Assembly (NCBI RefSeq): GCF_014192215.1 | Contig: NZ_JACHXP010000018.1 | Span: forward strand, 1 to 64,000 | From: Halomonas cerina | GTDB taxonomy: Bacteria > Pseudomonadota > Gammaproteobacteria > Pseudomonadales > Halomonadaceae | Reading direction: 5' to 3' | Length of the DNA: 64,000 nucleotides | Shown: piece after piece, positions 45,443 to 53,277 of the stretch | Position numbering within the stretch: the first letter of the stretch is position 1 | Layout of the letters: every line of letters begins with the position of its first letter | Translations under genes and position numbers: made by a program | Notes under the pieces: model-generated | The model's input: the letters and a program-made list of their open reading frames with translations, nothing else | The model's database searches: none | What the model was told of the DNA's origin: nothing

Positions 45443-46557
45443 CAGAAGATCCCTCCGGGAATGCTGCTGGCCCCACTGCCGGTGGCGTCGGCGCGGGCGT
45501 TGCGTCGCAGTACGAATTGTTGCCGGTAGCCGGAATCATCCAGATTGTGGGTCACCTGGCTGATGAGATAGGTCCCGCCTAGGTAGCCACCGGCCCCGGC
45601 CACGTTGACGGTCTGGTACGGGGCCATCACCCCGCCGTAGGTACCGGCCCGAACCTCGCCGTGGGCGGTATAGGCCCAGGCGGAATGATCTACGGCGGCC
45701 TGGGTGGCATTGCCCAGGTCGTCGTCCGTCTCCCGGGTCCGGGCTAACAGGGTACGGCCCGGTTCCACCAACTCATGGGCAGCCTTGTCGCCGAGGCTTT
45801 TAAGCACACTGTCTTCGGCTTCTTGGGTCCGCTGGCCCACATCCATGATCCCGACGCTGTCGGCGCGGGCCGTGGCCGGACGCAGGGCGTCGAAACGCGC
45901 ACTGAACTGATTGCAGTTGCGCTGCGCTCCGACGATCAGGATCTCCGGCAGGTCAGGCTCACCGAGACTCGGCCGCTGGAACACGCCAACACCCGCCTTC
46001 CCGGCTGCGTCCCCCGGCCGCACATAAACCCACATACCGTGGCGTCGCGCCAGCTCGCGGAGGAGCGCCATAGGTGTGCCGCGTTGAACGATATAACGCC
46101 CCAGGTCCCCCGCTGGTTTATCGACGTTGTCCACGATTGAGAACAGGCCGCTATCGCTGAACAGATTAGAGGCGATATCGCTGGCGGCCATGTCCTCAAA
46201 CACCTGGACGGTCTCATCCCGATTGAGTTTGACGCTGTCGTCGTGGACCACGAGCACCAGGTTGCTGCGATTGGGCGAGCCGGAGAGTTCGAAGCGCTGC
46301 CCCACCACGGGGCCGTCGATCAGGGGTACGAATTCACCCTCGCCCACCTGGGCCTCCACTCGAACGCGGGCGAGCGGCTGCGCGAAGGCTTCATCGATTC
46401 CCGACCAGTTGCCGTTATCGTCCAGGCCCACGGGCATATGAAGCTCCGCCTCCCAAGCCATGCCCATGGCCTGATCCACCCGCACCTGACTGAACAGATT
46501 CAGGGTCTGTTCCTCCGCAGGTTCGTCGTTGAGAAAAACACGAAATTCGGCGGCCAT
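45442..46557 (-). CDS. gp27-like hub protein (VgrG N-terminal half)
   Basis: This 371-residue protein starts MAAEFRVFLNDEPAEE and has the beta-barrel hub pattern (FELSGSPNRSNLVLVVHDDSVKL, GRYIVQRGTPMALLRELARRHGMWVYVR around 165-195) seen in phage late control D and VgrG hubs. Hub trimers connect the tube to the spike. The start at 46557 is chosen because it lies two bases after the LysM gene stop and gives a clean N-terminus. The C-terminus ends where the spike gene begins, showing the split of the usual fused Afp8 protein. Confidence 0.82.
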   Translation of the reverse strand: MAAEFRVFLNDEPAEEQTLNLFSQVRVDQAMGMAWEAELHMPVGLDDNGNWSGIDEAFAQPLARVRVEAQVGEGEFVPLIDGPVVGQRFELSGSPNRSNLVLVVHDDSVKLNRDETVQVFEDMAASDIASNLFSDSGLFSIVDNVDKPAGDLGRYIVQRGTPMALLRELARRHGMWVYVRPGDAAGKAGVGVFQRPSLGEPDLPEILIVGAQRNCNQFSARFDALRPATARADSVGIMDVGQRTQEAEDSVLKSLGDKAAHELVEPGRTLLARTRETDDDLGNATQAAVDHSAWAYTAHGEVRAGTYGGVMAPYQTVNVAGAGGYLGGTYLISQVTHNLDDSGYRQQFVLRRNARADATGSGASSIPGGIF

Positions 46558-46558
46558 A

Positions 46559-46831
46559 TCAGCGCTCCGGCACCTCGATATCCCGGTTGGCCTCACTCAC
46601 AAGGCTTTTTGCCTCCAACTCGGTGTTGGCGTCGGCGATGTGCCAGTAGCGAGTGCCGTCGCGATAGAGGCGCTTACTCATGACATCGAGCTGATCGCCG
46701 TCGTGCACGGTCAATGACCGCCCATTGGTCGCCGGCAGACGGCGCAGCTTGGCCGCCCGGATCTCTTTGCCGTTGGGGTCCCGGCCGGTCACCGTCTCGA
46801 TCCCGTAGTAGCGCGAATTCTTCGTAAACAT
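46559..46831 (-). CDS. Small LysM-like adaptor
   Basis: This 90-residue protein contains LTVHDGDQLDVMSKRLYRDGTRYWHIADANTELEAKSL split over residues about 40-77, the shape of a LysM repeat with its Trp-His-Ile core (RYWHIADAN). In Afp7/Pvc7 the LysM unit is fused to the CIS_tube adaptor domain; here it is separate. It probably joins the tube initiator to the hub. GGAGAGGG precedes the ATG. It lies between the CIS_tube and hub genes. Confidence 0.75.
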   Translation of the reverse strand: MFTKNSRYYGIETVTGRDPNGKEIRAAKLRRLPATNGRSLTVHDGDQLDVMSKRLYRDGTRYWHIADANTELEAKSLVSEANRDIEVPER

Positions 46832-46851
46832 GCCGTACCCTCTCCAATCGG

Positions 46852-47553
46852 TTAGAACGGGATAATGTCCACGGCCTCTTCAATGGCCTTGGTGAGGTTC
46901 AGCGCCGCTTGGGCGTCCTTGATGGTCTGGGTGTATTTCAGCGCGCCCTGGCCGACAACGTCGTCGGAACCCGCGGGGAAACTGGCCACCGCCAGACCGA
47001 TCTGCACTTCCACCTGCACGGCGTTGAGCAAGGGGTCGAACTTCTGTTCGGTGATGGACATGGAGCGCACCTCCACCGGCAACACCCGGCTTGGCCCCCA
47101 AATGAACAGAATCCGGGGTAGTTGCTCCCGGGGGACCGTGCGTGTGGACGCTTTCCCGTCCCCGCCACTGTCCAGGGCATTGCCCACGGCATCCACGGCC
47201 GCGCCGATGGCACCGCTGATCAGGCCGCCCTCCGGATAGACCATCTTCTCCAGGGCGGCCAGTTGCGGACCGACGCCAAAAACCCGCGGGATGGCGGAAC
47301 TGGCATCGTGTTCGCCTAAATCGTCGGCGGCGGAGAAATGCGCCGTGATGGAAAAGCTCTCTGTGGGCGGGCCGGGCGCCTGGGCGGGTTCCTGCTGACG
47401 CTCCTCGCCACTGGTGTCCGTGGACGAGCCGGGTATGTTTAGCGTCCGCGAGATCTGCTCCGGGTTGAACTGGAAGACGACCACATTGGGCAACGGCCCC
47501 AGTACGTCCGAGCCGTACTCCACCAACGCGCCCTTGAGATAAAAGCCCGCCAT
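46852..47553 (-). CDS. CIS_tube adaptor protein (Afp7/Pvc7 N-domain type)
   Basis: This 233-residue protein starts MAGFYLKGALVEYG and has VVFQFNPEQISRTLNIPG (about 25-42), the hallmark FQFNPxxI motif of the contractile-injection-system tube adaptor family. ILFIWGPSRVLPVEVRSMSITEQKFDPLLNAVQVEVQIGL spans about 147-186. It connects the inner tube to the hub and baseplate. The start codon overlaps the preceding stop (TAATG). The associated LysM unit is encoded by the next gene. Confidence 0.85.
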   Translation of the reverse strand: MAGFYLKGALVEYGSDVLGPLPNVVVFQFNPEQISRTLNIPGSSTDTSGEERQQEPAQAPGPPTESFSITAHFSAADDLGEHDASSAIPRVFGVGPQLAALEKMVYPEGGLISGAIGAAVDAVGNALDSGGDGKASTRTVPREQLPRILFIWGPSRVLPVEVRSMSITEQKFDPLLNAVQVEVQIGLAVASFPAGSDDVVGQGALKYTQTIKDAQAALNLTKAIEEAVDIIPF

Positions 47554-47819
47554 TAGTCCTGCCCTCCCTGCCGCAGGCTGGCCACCAGGCGCTGGGCGAT
47601 GAGCCCACGCAAAGCCGCGGGATCGATCCGGCCCTGGACGTGGATCGCGCCCAAGGCCAGCTCGGCCTGGTCGGACAGCGGCAGATCCGCCGCCGAGAGC
47701 CCGCCGAGCCGACGCCGCAATTCCTCGTCCAGCCCCGTCATAGCGCTTTCCGCCACCTCAGCGCTGACGCCATGGAGGGAGATTTGCAGGCGCTCCAGTT
47801 GCAGGTCCACGTTGCTCAT
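47553..47819 (-). CDS. Small eCIS-associated protein
   Basis: This 88-residue protein (MSNVDLQLERLQISLHGVSA) is mainly helical at the N-terminus with DEELRRRL and a C-terminal helix RGLIAQRLVASLRQGGQD. Short proteins of this kind lie after the AAA+ ATPase gene in many eCIS operons; their function is not established. The start overlaps the ATPase stop by four bases (ATGA), which argues for co-translation with it. It may be an ATPase or baseplate partner. Confidence 0.65.
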   Translation of the reverse strand: MSNVDLQLERLQISLHGVSAEVAESAMTGLDEELRRRLGGLSAADLPLSDQAELALGAIHVQGRIDPAALRGLIAQRLVASLRQGGQD

Positions 47820-49939
47820 GCCACCTCCTGTTCCAGCAGCTCGCGGTAGCGGCCGAACTGTTCCGTGCCGGCGGCGCGGCCCAGTTTCTCCAGCTCCCGT
47901 TTGACCGCCACCAGTACCTCCGGCAATTCCACCCGCCGGGCGCTTGCGCCATGTCGGGCCGCCGCCTGGAGGCTGGCGTTGAGGGTCACGGAGCGGATGT
48001 GCCCGCCGGCGAAGGGGAATTGCCGGGCGAGATAACGGAAGTCCAGGCCGCTGGTATCCACCCTGGGTGGGAAGCTTTGCCGCCAGATGCGCTCACGCTC
48101 GGCCTCGCCGGGCATGGGGAACTCGACGATATAGCGCAGCCGGCGCATGAACGCCTCATCTAGATCCCGACGGCGATTGGTGGCCAGAACGGCCAGCCCT
48201 TTAAACCGCTCCATACGCTCCAGCAGATAGCTGATCTCGATATTGGCGAAGCGATCGTGGGCATCGCGGACGTCGGTGCGCTTCCCGAACAGGGCATCGC
48301 ACTCGTCGAAGAACATCAGGCAGTCACTGGATTCGGCGGCGTCGAAGACCCGCTTGAGATTTTTCTCCGTCTCGCCCACGTATTTATTCACGATCTGGGA
48401 CAGGTCCACCCGAAACATGGGCAGATCCAGCGCCCGCGCCAAGGCTTCCGCGGCCATGGTCTTGCCGGTGCCGGGCGGGCCAGCGAACATCACGGACAGA
48501 CCGGCGTCGTTCCAGGCCTGCGCCGCGCCCCACTGGTAGTGAACCGCCGTCAACGCCCGCATGGCGGCGATGATCTCCCGGTACTGTTCCCACTGGGCAT
48601 CGGGAAGCACCAGCTCTTCTTCGGCAAAACGGGGAGTCACCGGTTGGGCCAGTTCCCCCAGGAACAGAACAGCTTCCTGGCGACAGGCCTCAGCGAGTAC
48701 GTTGCCATCCAACTCTCGACGGTACGCCAACCCCCGAATGGCCCGCCGGAAGGCCTTGGGCGCCAGCCGAAAGCGTCGGGCGCATTCATCCACGGCCTCG
48801 CCCAGCGCCGCTGCCCGATCGCCCAGGCCGTCCAGCAACAGGCCGCGACGTTGCTCGTAACCGGGAGTGGCTAACGTCAGGGCCGGTAACAGATGCCCCG
48901 AAGGGATATTCGCCAGTGGCTTGCGGTCTTCCGACGGGGCATAACAGCGCAGGGGCAAAGCCATCAGCCCGTTCACTGTCTGGCTGTCGAAACGCTGCTC
49001 CCAGCCCTCCGGCAGCAGCAGGTCGTGGCCCAACAGCCAACAAACGGTGGCGGCCGCGAACACGCTCTCTCCCGCCGGCATCGCCGTCTCGGCGAAGGTG
49101 GCCAGCGGGGCGTCCAGTTGGGCGGACACATTGGCCGCCGCCCGGTCAAAGTCGCTGTCCCGGGGACCGATCAGCGGAATCACCTGCAGGCCGCCGGGTG
49201 GCTGCGCCGCCAGACGATCGGCCAGCAGGGTCGTGTCGGTATCAAGCTCGGCGAATCCACCGGCCGGAACGGGCACGAGCCCGGCGGGCAGACCTTCGCT
49301 CTCCCCGCTCAGCACTCCGGCCACGGTGGCGTGAACCCGCAGCGGGCACTGCCAGTCGCTCAGGTCGTCGCCGGCCAGTCGCAGCACCCCGTGGCGCCGC
49401 AACGGATGCATGGGGTCGGCGACGGCGGTCACGGCCAGCGGCTCTTCCCAAAGGCGCTGGGCCAGGGCCAGGGTCGGCCATGGCCGGCTCAGGTCGTTCA
49501 TACAAGCGCTGATCACCGGTCCCACGGCGGCATCCAGACGTCCCAACATCGCCAGGGCCAGAACGAAACGGTCGGCCTCCGGCAATGCCAGGCCCCTGAC
49601 CAACTCAGTGAAACCGCCCCGGGGCGCCCCTGCCGGATCCGGCTCGTCGTTATCCAGGCAGTCGGTGAGATAACGCGCGGTGGCGTCTTGTTGGAAAAAC
49701 ACCCGTTTCTGGCCGTCGTAGCGCACCAGGTCCAACCCCTCCGCCGCCGGGTCGGTGACCGGCGGCAGTGTGCCCGAGCCGGTCTCCTCCCGCCCGCTGC
49801 GCTGGAACCAGCACCAGCAGATCTCCCGACGCAACCGCAGGCTGGCCTGCCCGAGCCAATGGGCCAGCAACGGATCTGCCGGTTGCAGCTCCGGCGTAAT
49901 CCGGGCCGCCGGATGCAGTGGATCTGCTGTCGCGCTCAT
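47816..49939 (-). CDS. AAA+ ATPase of the eCIS (Afp15/Pvc15 type)
   Basis: This 707-residue protein has a long N-terminal region with a winged-helix-like part (about 370-430) and a C-terminal AAA+ module. Walker A is GPPGTGKT (about 487-494). Walker B is MFFDECDALFG (about 542-552). ATNRRRDLDEAFMRRLRYIVEFP contains sensor 1 and arginine-finger candidates. Such ATPases are conserved in eCIS and are proposed to act in assembly or cargo loading. The ATG at 49939 overlaps the DUF4255 stop (ATGA); a TTG two codons upstream is unnecessary. Confidence 0.9.
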   Translation of the reverse strand: MSATADPLHPAARITPELQPADPLLAHWLGQASLRLRREICWCWFQRSGREETGSGTLPPVTDPAAEGLDLVRYDGQKRVFFQQDATARYLTDCLDNDEPDPAGAPRGGFTELVRGLALPEADRFVLALAMLGRLDAAVGPVISACMNDLSRPWPTLALAQRLWEEPLAVTAVADPMHPLRRHGVLRLAGDDLSDWQCPLRVHATVAGVLSGESEGLPAGLVPVPAGGFAELDTDTTLLADRLAAQPPGGLQVIPLIGPRDSDFDRAAANVSAQLDAPLATFAETAMPAGESVFAAATVCWLLGHDLLLPEGWEQRFDSQTVNGLMALPLRCYAPSEDRKPLANIPSGHLLPALTLATPGYEQRRGLLLDGLGDRAAALGEAVDECARRFRLAPKAFRRAIRGLAYRRELDGNVLAEACRQEAVLFLGELAQPVTPRFAEEELVLPDAQWEQYREIIAAMRALTAVHYQWGAAQAWNDAGLSVMFAGPPGTGKTMAAEALARALDLPMFRVDLSQIVNKYVGETEKNLKRVFDAAESSDCLMFFDECDALFGKRTDVRDAHDRFANIEISYLLERMERFKGLAVLATNRRRDLDEAFMRRLRYIVEFPMPGEAERERIWRQSFPPRVDTSGLDFRYLARQFPFAGGHIRSVTLNASLQAAARHGASARRVELPEVLVAVKRELEKLGRAAGTEQFGRYRELLEQEVA

Positions 49940-51069
49940 GACCAATCCACCTCCGGGCTGTTGACCGCTTGCTCGCCGTTGACACGCAGCAGAATCCGAT
50001 AGGGCCCGGCGGGCAGCGCTTGTTCCGCGGAAACCGAGACCGTGAGGTTCGTCTGCGCGGTCGTGCCGGTGCCCTCCACCATCGTTGCCACGCCGTCGGC
50101 GCCGTAGAACGCGACGAAAATTTCGTCGTCAGGCCCACCCAACAGACGCCCGGTGATAGTCAGATCGCCACTGAGCTCGCCGCCGCCCTCGGGGGTGAGC
50201 GGCGTGACCGGACTGGCATCGGTCACGGTGGGTAAGAGATGACCCAGCACGGCATTGCTGTGCATGCGCCGTCCGCCCGGCAGGGTTCGAACGGCAGTGA
50301 TGGTGTGACTGCCCGCTGACAGGCCCGGGGCCAGCGGTAATGTCGTGCGCAAGCGACCGGCGGGCGCGGCGGTGATACCGAAGCAGGTATTGCCCAGGCA
50401 GATCTCATCCATCTCGCCGGTGAGGTCCTGGCCCAATACTTCGAAGGCGTCACCGGCCGCGAAGACCTCCGGCTCCACGCTCGTGAGCACGGGTCCCAAG
50501 GTCGGTAACACGGTCGGCCCGTTATCATCGGCACCGATAGAGGTCACCAGCGGGGCATAGCCCGGGGGCTCCATGGAGAAGACCATCACCGGTCGCACCT
50601 GGAACGGTACCGATAACCGGTACTTCTCGTCGGTGCCCTGCATCAGCTTGGACAGGAGTTCCGAGTCGCCGGTGTCGAAGCTCAGTTTCAAGGGCTCCGG
50701 GTTGTCCACCAAGGCCACCTCGGTGGCCGGGGGCTGCAAGTAGTTCAGCTCCTGTAGGGCCAGCATGCCCTCGCCCAGCAGTTCATGGGCCAGCGTAGAA
50801 TCGCTCTCCTTGCCGTCGTCATAGGCGGTCAGCAAATACCGCAGCACCAGCCACAACGGCACTGACTGGCCCTCGTCCAGCGGCTCGTTGCGCAGGTGGC
50901 TGTCCAAGTCCACTTGGTAGAGGAAGAGATTGAACTTGGGTCCGGCGGTGTTCTTGGCCGCCTCCGGTCGGCCCACGTCCACGGAACCGACAGACGTACG
51001 CGCGGCAAGCTGGCTCTTGAGCAACTCCCCGACGCGTCCCACGGCTCTGCGGCTATCACTGAGCGACAT
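49936..51069 (-). CDS. DUF4255 tube-terminator protein (Afp16/Pvc16 type) with Ig-like C-domain
   Basis: This 377-residue protein has an N-terminal DUF4255 domain (about 1-185). It contains FNLFLYQVDLDSHLRNEPLDEGQSVPLWLVLRYLLTAYDD over residues about 46-86. Afp16 homologues cap the distal end of the tube and set particle length. The rest (about 190-377) looks like two immunoglobulin/TIG-type beta domains (LTSVEPEVFAAGDAFEVLGQDL; LSGDLTITGRLLGG). This is longer than minimal Afp16 and resembles versions in other eCIS types. It overlaps the ATPase gene by four bases. Confidence 0.85.
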   Translation of the reverse strand: MSLSDSRRAVGRVGELLKSQLAARTSVGSVDVGRPEAAKNTAGPKFNLFLYQVDLDSHLRNEPLDEGQSVPLWLVLRYLLTAYDDGKESDSTLAHELLGEGMLALQELNYLQPPATEVALVDNPEPLKLSFDTGDSELLSKLMQGTDEKYRLSVPFQVRPVMVFSMEPPGYAPLVTSIGADDNGPTVLPTLGPVLTSVEPEVFAAGDAFEVLGQDLTGEMDEICLGNTCFGITAAPAGRLRTTLPLAPGLSAGSHTITAVRTLPGGRRMHSNAVLGHLLPTVTDASPVTPLTPEGGGELSGDLTITGRLLGGPDDEIFVAFYGADGVATMVEGTGTTAQTNLTVSVSAEQALPAGPYRILLRVNGEQAVNSPEVDWS

Positions 51070-51075
51070 GGCGGC

Positions 51076-51933
51076 CTACCATCCCTTCAGGTAATGTCTG
51101 TGCAGCTCGACACCGGCGGACGCCCACCCGCTTTCCGCGGGACGTGCCGACTTGGGCGGCTTCGCCGGCTGATGTACGTCCACCACCACCCGGCCGATAT
51201 GGACCGCCACGCTATCTCGCCGCGTGGCTGGTTGATCGGGTTGGCGGTCGCGTCCTTGAGCCGATACGCCATCCTGCGGCGGACTGGCGTGGCGGCGACG
51301 CCGTCCGGTCTCAGCCTCGTCCGGTCCGACCGGCTCCCCCCATGTCTGCGCACGCTCCAGTACCGGTTCAGGTGGCTGTCGGTGCTTCACCGACGATGGC
51401 TCCGCTTCAGCCCGCTGGGGACGTGGCCGTTGTCGCAGGGCCGACTCCGGGCCCACGGCGACAGTTTCCACCTGTACGGACGACAGCGGACGTTGTTCGG
51501 GCAACGGTGGAGAGCGCCGAAGTGCCGTGCGTTCAGCCTCCGGCGCTGAGCGGAGTTGCTGCGGACGGTTTTCCCGGGCCTGGATTTTGATCTTGTGAGG
51601 CAGCGGTCGATGCGGTTCGGCGACATTGGCAGGCGTCGCCGGCACGAGCCGGTGGATGACCAGAGGCGGCGCCTGCTCCGCCTCTGAAACCCGTGAACTC
51701 GCGGAAGGGGCAGGCTCGTTGCGGGGGGCTGTCAAGACACTCCGTCGCGCTTCCGGCGCCGCGGATGCGGCCATCGAGGGCGCTGGGGCTTTCACCGTTA
51801 CACTGGGCGGCGCTGCCGATGGTGGTGGTGCGGCCCGTTCCAGGTGCTGTTCCATAGTCGGCGTGCGCAGCGCCCGTCCCGGGCCGTGCAGGAGACCGCT
51901 ACGGCGGGCCAGTTGTTGGAAGTAACGGTTCAC
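51076..51933 (-). CDS. Low-complexity Pro/Ala/Arg-rich eCIS protein
   Basis: This 285-residue protein is mostly disordered: long Pro, Ala, Arg, Ser and Gln-rich stretches with no globular pattern between about residues 40 and 235. Only the ends look ordered: VNRYFQQLARRSGLLHG at the start, and VAVHIGRVVVDVHQPA followed by GVELHRHYLKGW at the end. A short IGR(V/I)xV motif after a disordered linker is, to my knowledge, seen in proteins beside DUF4255 in other eCIS and tail clusters. The start is a GTG at 51933 overlapping the upstream stop (GTGA) with GGGGAGGAAAG before it. Function is unknown; a flexible tether or length-related factor is possible. Confidence 0.6.
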   Translation of the reverse strand: MNRYFQQLARRSGLLHGPGRALRTPTMEQHLERAAPPPSAAPPSVTVKAPAPSMAASAAPEARRSVLTAPRNEPAPSASSRVSEAEQAPPLVIHRLVPATPANVAEPHRPLPHKIKIQARENRPQQLRSAPEAERTALRRSPPLPEQRPLSSVQVETVAVGPESALRQRPRPQRAEAEPSSVKHRQPPEPVLERAQTWGEPVGPDEAETGRRRRHASPPQDGVSAQGRDRQPDQPATRRDSVAVHIGRVVVDVHQPAKPPKSARPAESGWASAGVELHRHYLKGW

Positions 51934-52739
51934 CAGCTTTCCTCCCCATCCACACGCCGCAAATAAGCGTGACGGCGTTCGGCCGGTAGGCTCATGATTT
52001 CCGCCTCGCTCCAGTGATAGGTGCTGGCAATGGCGTGAACCTGATCGAACAGGTGCGCCTGTCGATGGCGCAGCCGCTCCAGCACGTAGCCCTCCAGGTC
52101 CAGGGCCACGGTGGTGGCCTGTCCACACTCGATGCAGTCCGTCTCCAGCGCCAGGTCGGTGAGCGGGTCCGCCTCAGCCAGGGCGGCGCTCAAGGCTTCA
52201 AGCCAATCCGGTTCCGGCCGCCATGACGGCGCCGGTGGTGCCTCGTTTACGGTTTCCACCAGCGTGGCCACCAAGTCCGACCACTCCGGGAGCTGGAACG
52301 ACCAGTGCTCGAGCCAACCCAACTGATCGGTGCCGGTAGGCACACGCAGTCGGACCACTTGGCCGTCGCGGGTCTCGAAGTCGATGGTGGCCGGAGCCTC
52401 CAGGCAGCAAAAATCCGCCAGGTCCAGCTCCAGGTCCAAGCCCTCGCCGCAATCGGCGTTACCGCAACGCGCCTCCACCACTTGGTGGCGGTCCAGGCTG
52501 GCGGCCGTCACGCCGAGCAGGCCCTGAAGCCGGCGAGTGAGATTCCACGACCATAGCGTCTCACTGCTCAGTGTCTGGCCGTCGCCGTCCCGCAGGTACT
52601 GGCCCAACAGACGAGTCACCACCCAAGGCCGTGCGTCGCTGTCCAGGGACAGGAATAGGTCGGCGGGTGCTTCCCCGTAAGGCAATGCCCAGACGGGGTT
52701 GCCGCCACAGAACCAGTGCAGAGCAGGCGTTGCGCTCAT
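51930..52739 (-). CDS. gp26-like baseplate/tail assembly protein with Cys pairs
   Basis: This 269-residue protein ends with HAIASTYHWSEAEIMSLPAERRHAYLRRV (about 235-263), an ending I know from T4 gp26-like and tail chaperone proteins in eCIS clusters. It has two Cys clusters, CGNADC (about 92-97) and CIEC (about 200-203), that could bind zinc. The N-terminal part contains WSWNLTRRLQGLLG. It follows the tube gene, as in related loci, and is likely a baseplate assembly factor rather than a structural ring protein. Confidence 0.7.
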   Translation of the reverse strand: MSATPALHWFCGGNPVWALPYGEAPADLFLSLDSDARPWVVTRLLGQYLRDGDGQTLSSETLWSWNLTRRLQGLLGVTAASLDRHQVVEARCGNADCGEGLDLELDLADFCCLEAPATIDFETRDGQVVRLRVPTGTDQLGWLEHWSFQLPEWSDLVATLVETVNEAPPAPSWRPEPDWLEALSAALAEADPLTDLALETDCIECGQATTVALDLEGYVLERLRHRQAHLFDQVHAIASTYHWSEAEIMSLPAERRHAYLRRVDGEESW

Positions 52740-52758
52740 GGTCGGTTACCCCTCGGGC

Positions 52759-53265
52759 TCAGGCGGATTCGTCGGGCTCAGTGGTGTCTGGGTCGCGTTC
52801 CCAGCCCTCGAGTTCGATCTTCATGGACTCAATGGCCACTGCATTGGCGTTGGCATCCAGATCCGGCACGGCGGTGAACTCGCTGATCCAGCAGGCGTGG
52901 AGGAAATAGCGTTTGGCTACCTGACCGCGCTCGTTCATCACCTCCAACGTCAGCTCCTTTTTGTAGCCCGCCAAGTCCATCATGGCGTCGCCTTCGAAGG
53001 TATGAACCTTGTTGGCCCAAGCCTCGAACTCCTTGTCGTGGGTAATACCGCGTTCGACGGTGATTCCTTCGTAGCTGGTGCGGCCCGGCGACTTGTGGTC
53101 GATGCTGTTCTCACCACCGCTGCGGTGGGTGACCACTTCGGTGGTTCGCTTCAGGGAACTGACCTTGCTCACACCCATAACGGGCTGGTTGTCCCAAAGC
53201 ACACGGAACTTGTAATTCTTGTATGGATCGGTGCGATGGGCGTTGACCACGAATCCATTTGGCAT
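52759..53265 (-). CDS. Inner tube protein (gp19-like, Afp1/Afp5 type)
   Basis: This 168-residue protein of the T4 gp19/Hcp-like tube family reads DPYKNYKFRVLWDNQPVMGVSKVSSLKRTTEVVTHRSGGE over about residues 13-52, followed by the beta-barrel pattern VERGITHDKEFEAWANKV and KYFLHACW-like RYFLHACWISEFTA. Hexameric rings stack to form the tube that carries cargo. Only one tube gene is present, unlike Afp, which has Afp1 and Afp5. It follows the sheath gene by 12 bp. Confidence 0.92.
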   Translation of the reverse strand: MPNGFVVNAHRTDPYKNYKFRVLWDNQPVMGVSKVSSLKRTTEVVTHRSGGENSIDHKSPGRTSYEGITVERGITHDKEFEAWANKVHTFEGDAMMDLAGYKKELTLEVMNERGQVAKRYFLHACWISEFTAVPDLDANANAVAIESMKIELEGWERDPDTTEPDESA

Positions 53266-53277
53266 TGCTCTGCTCCT

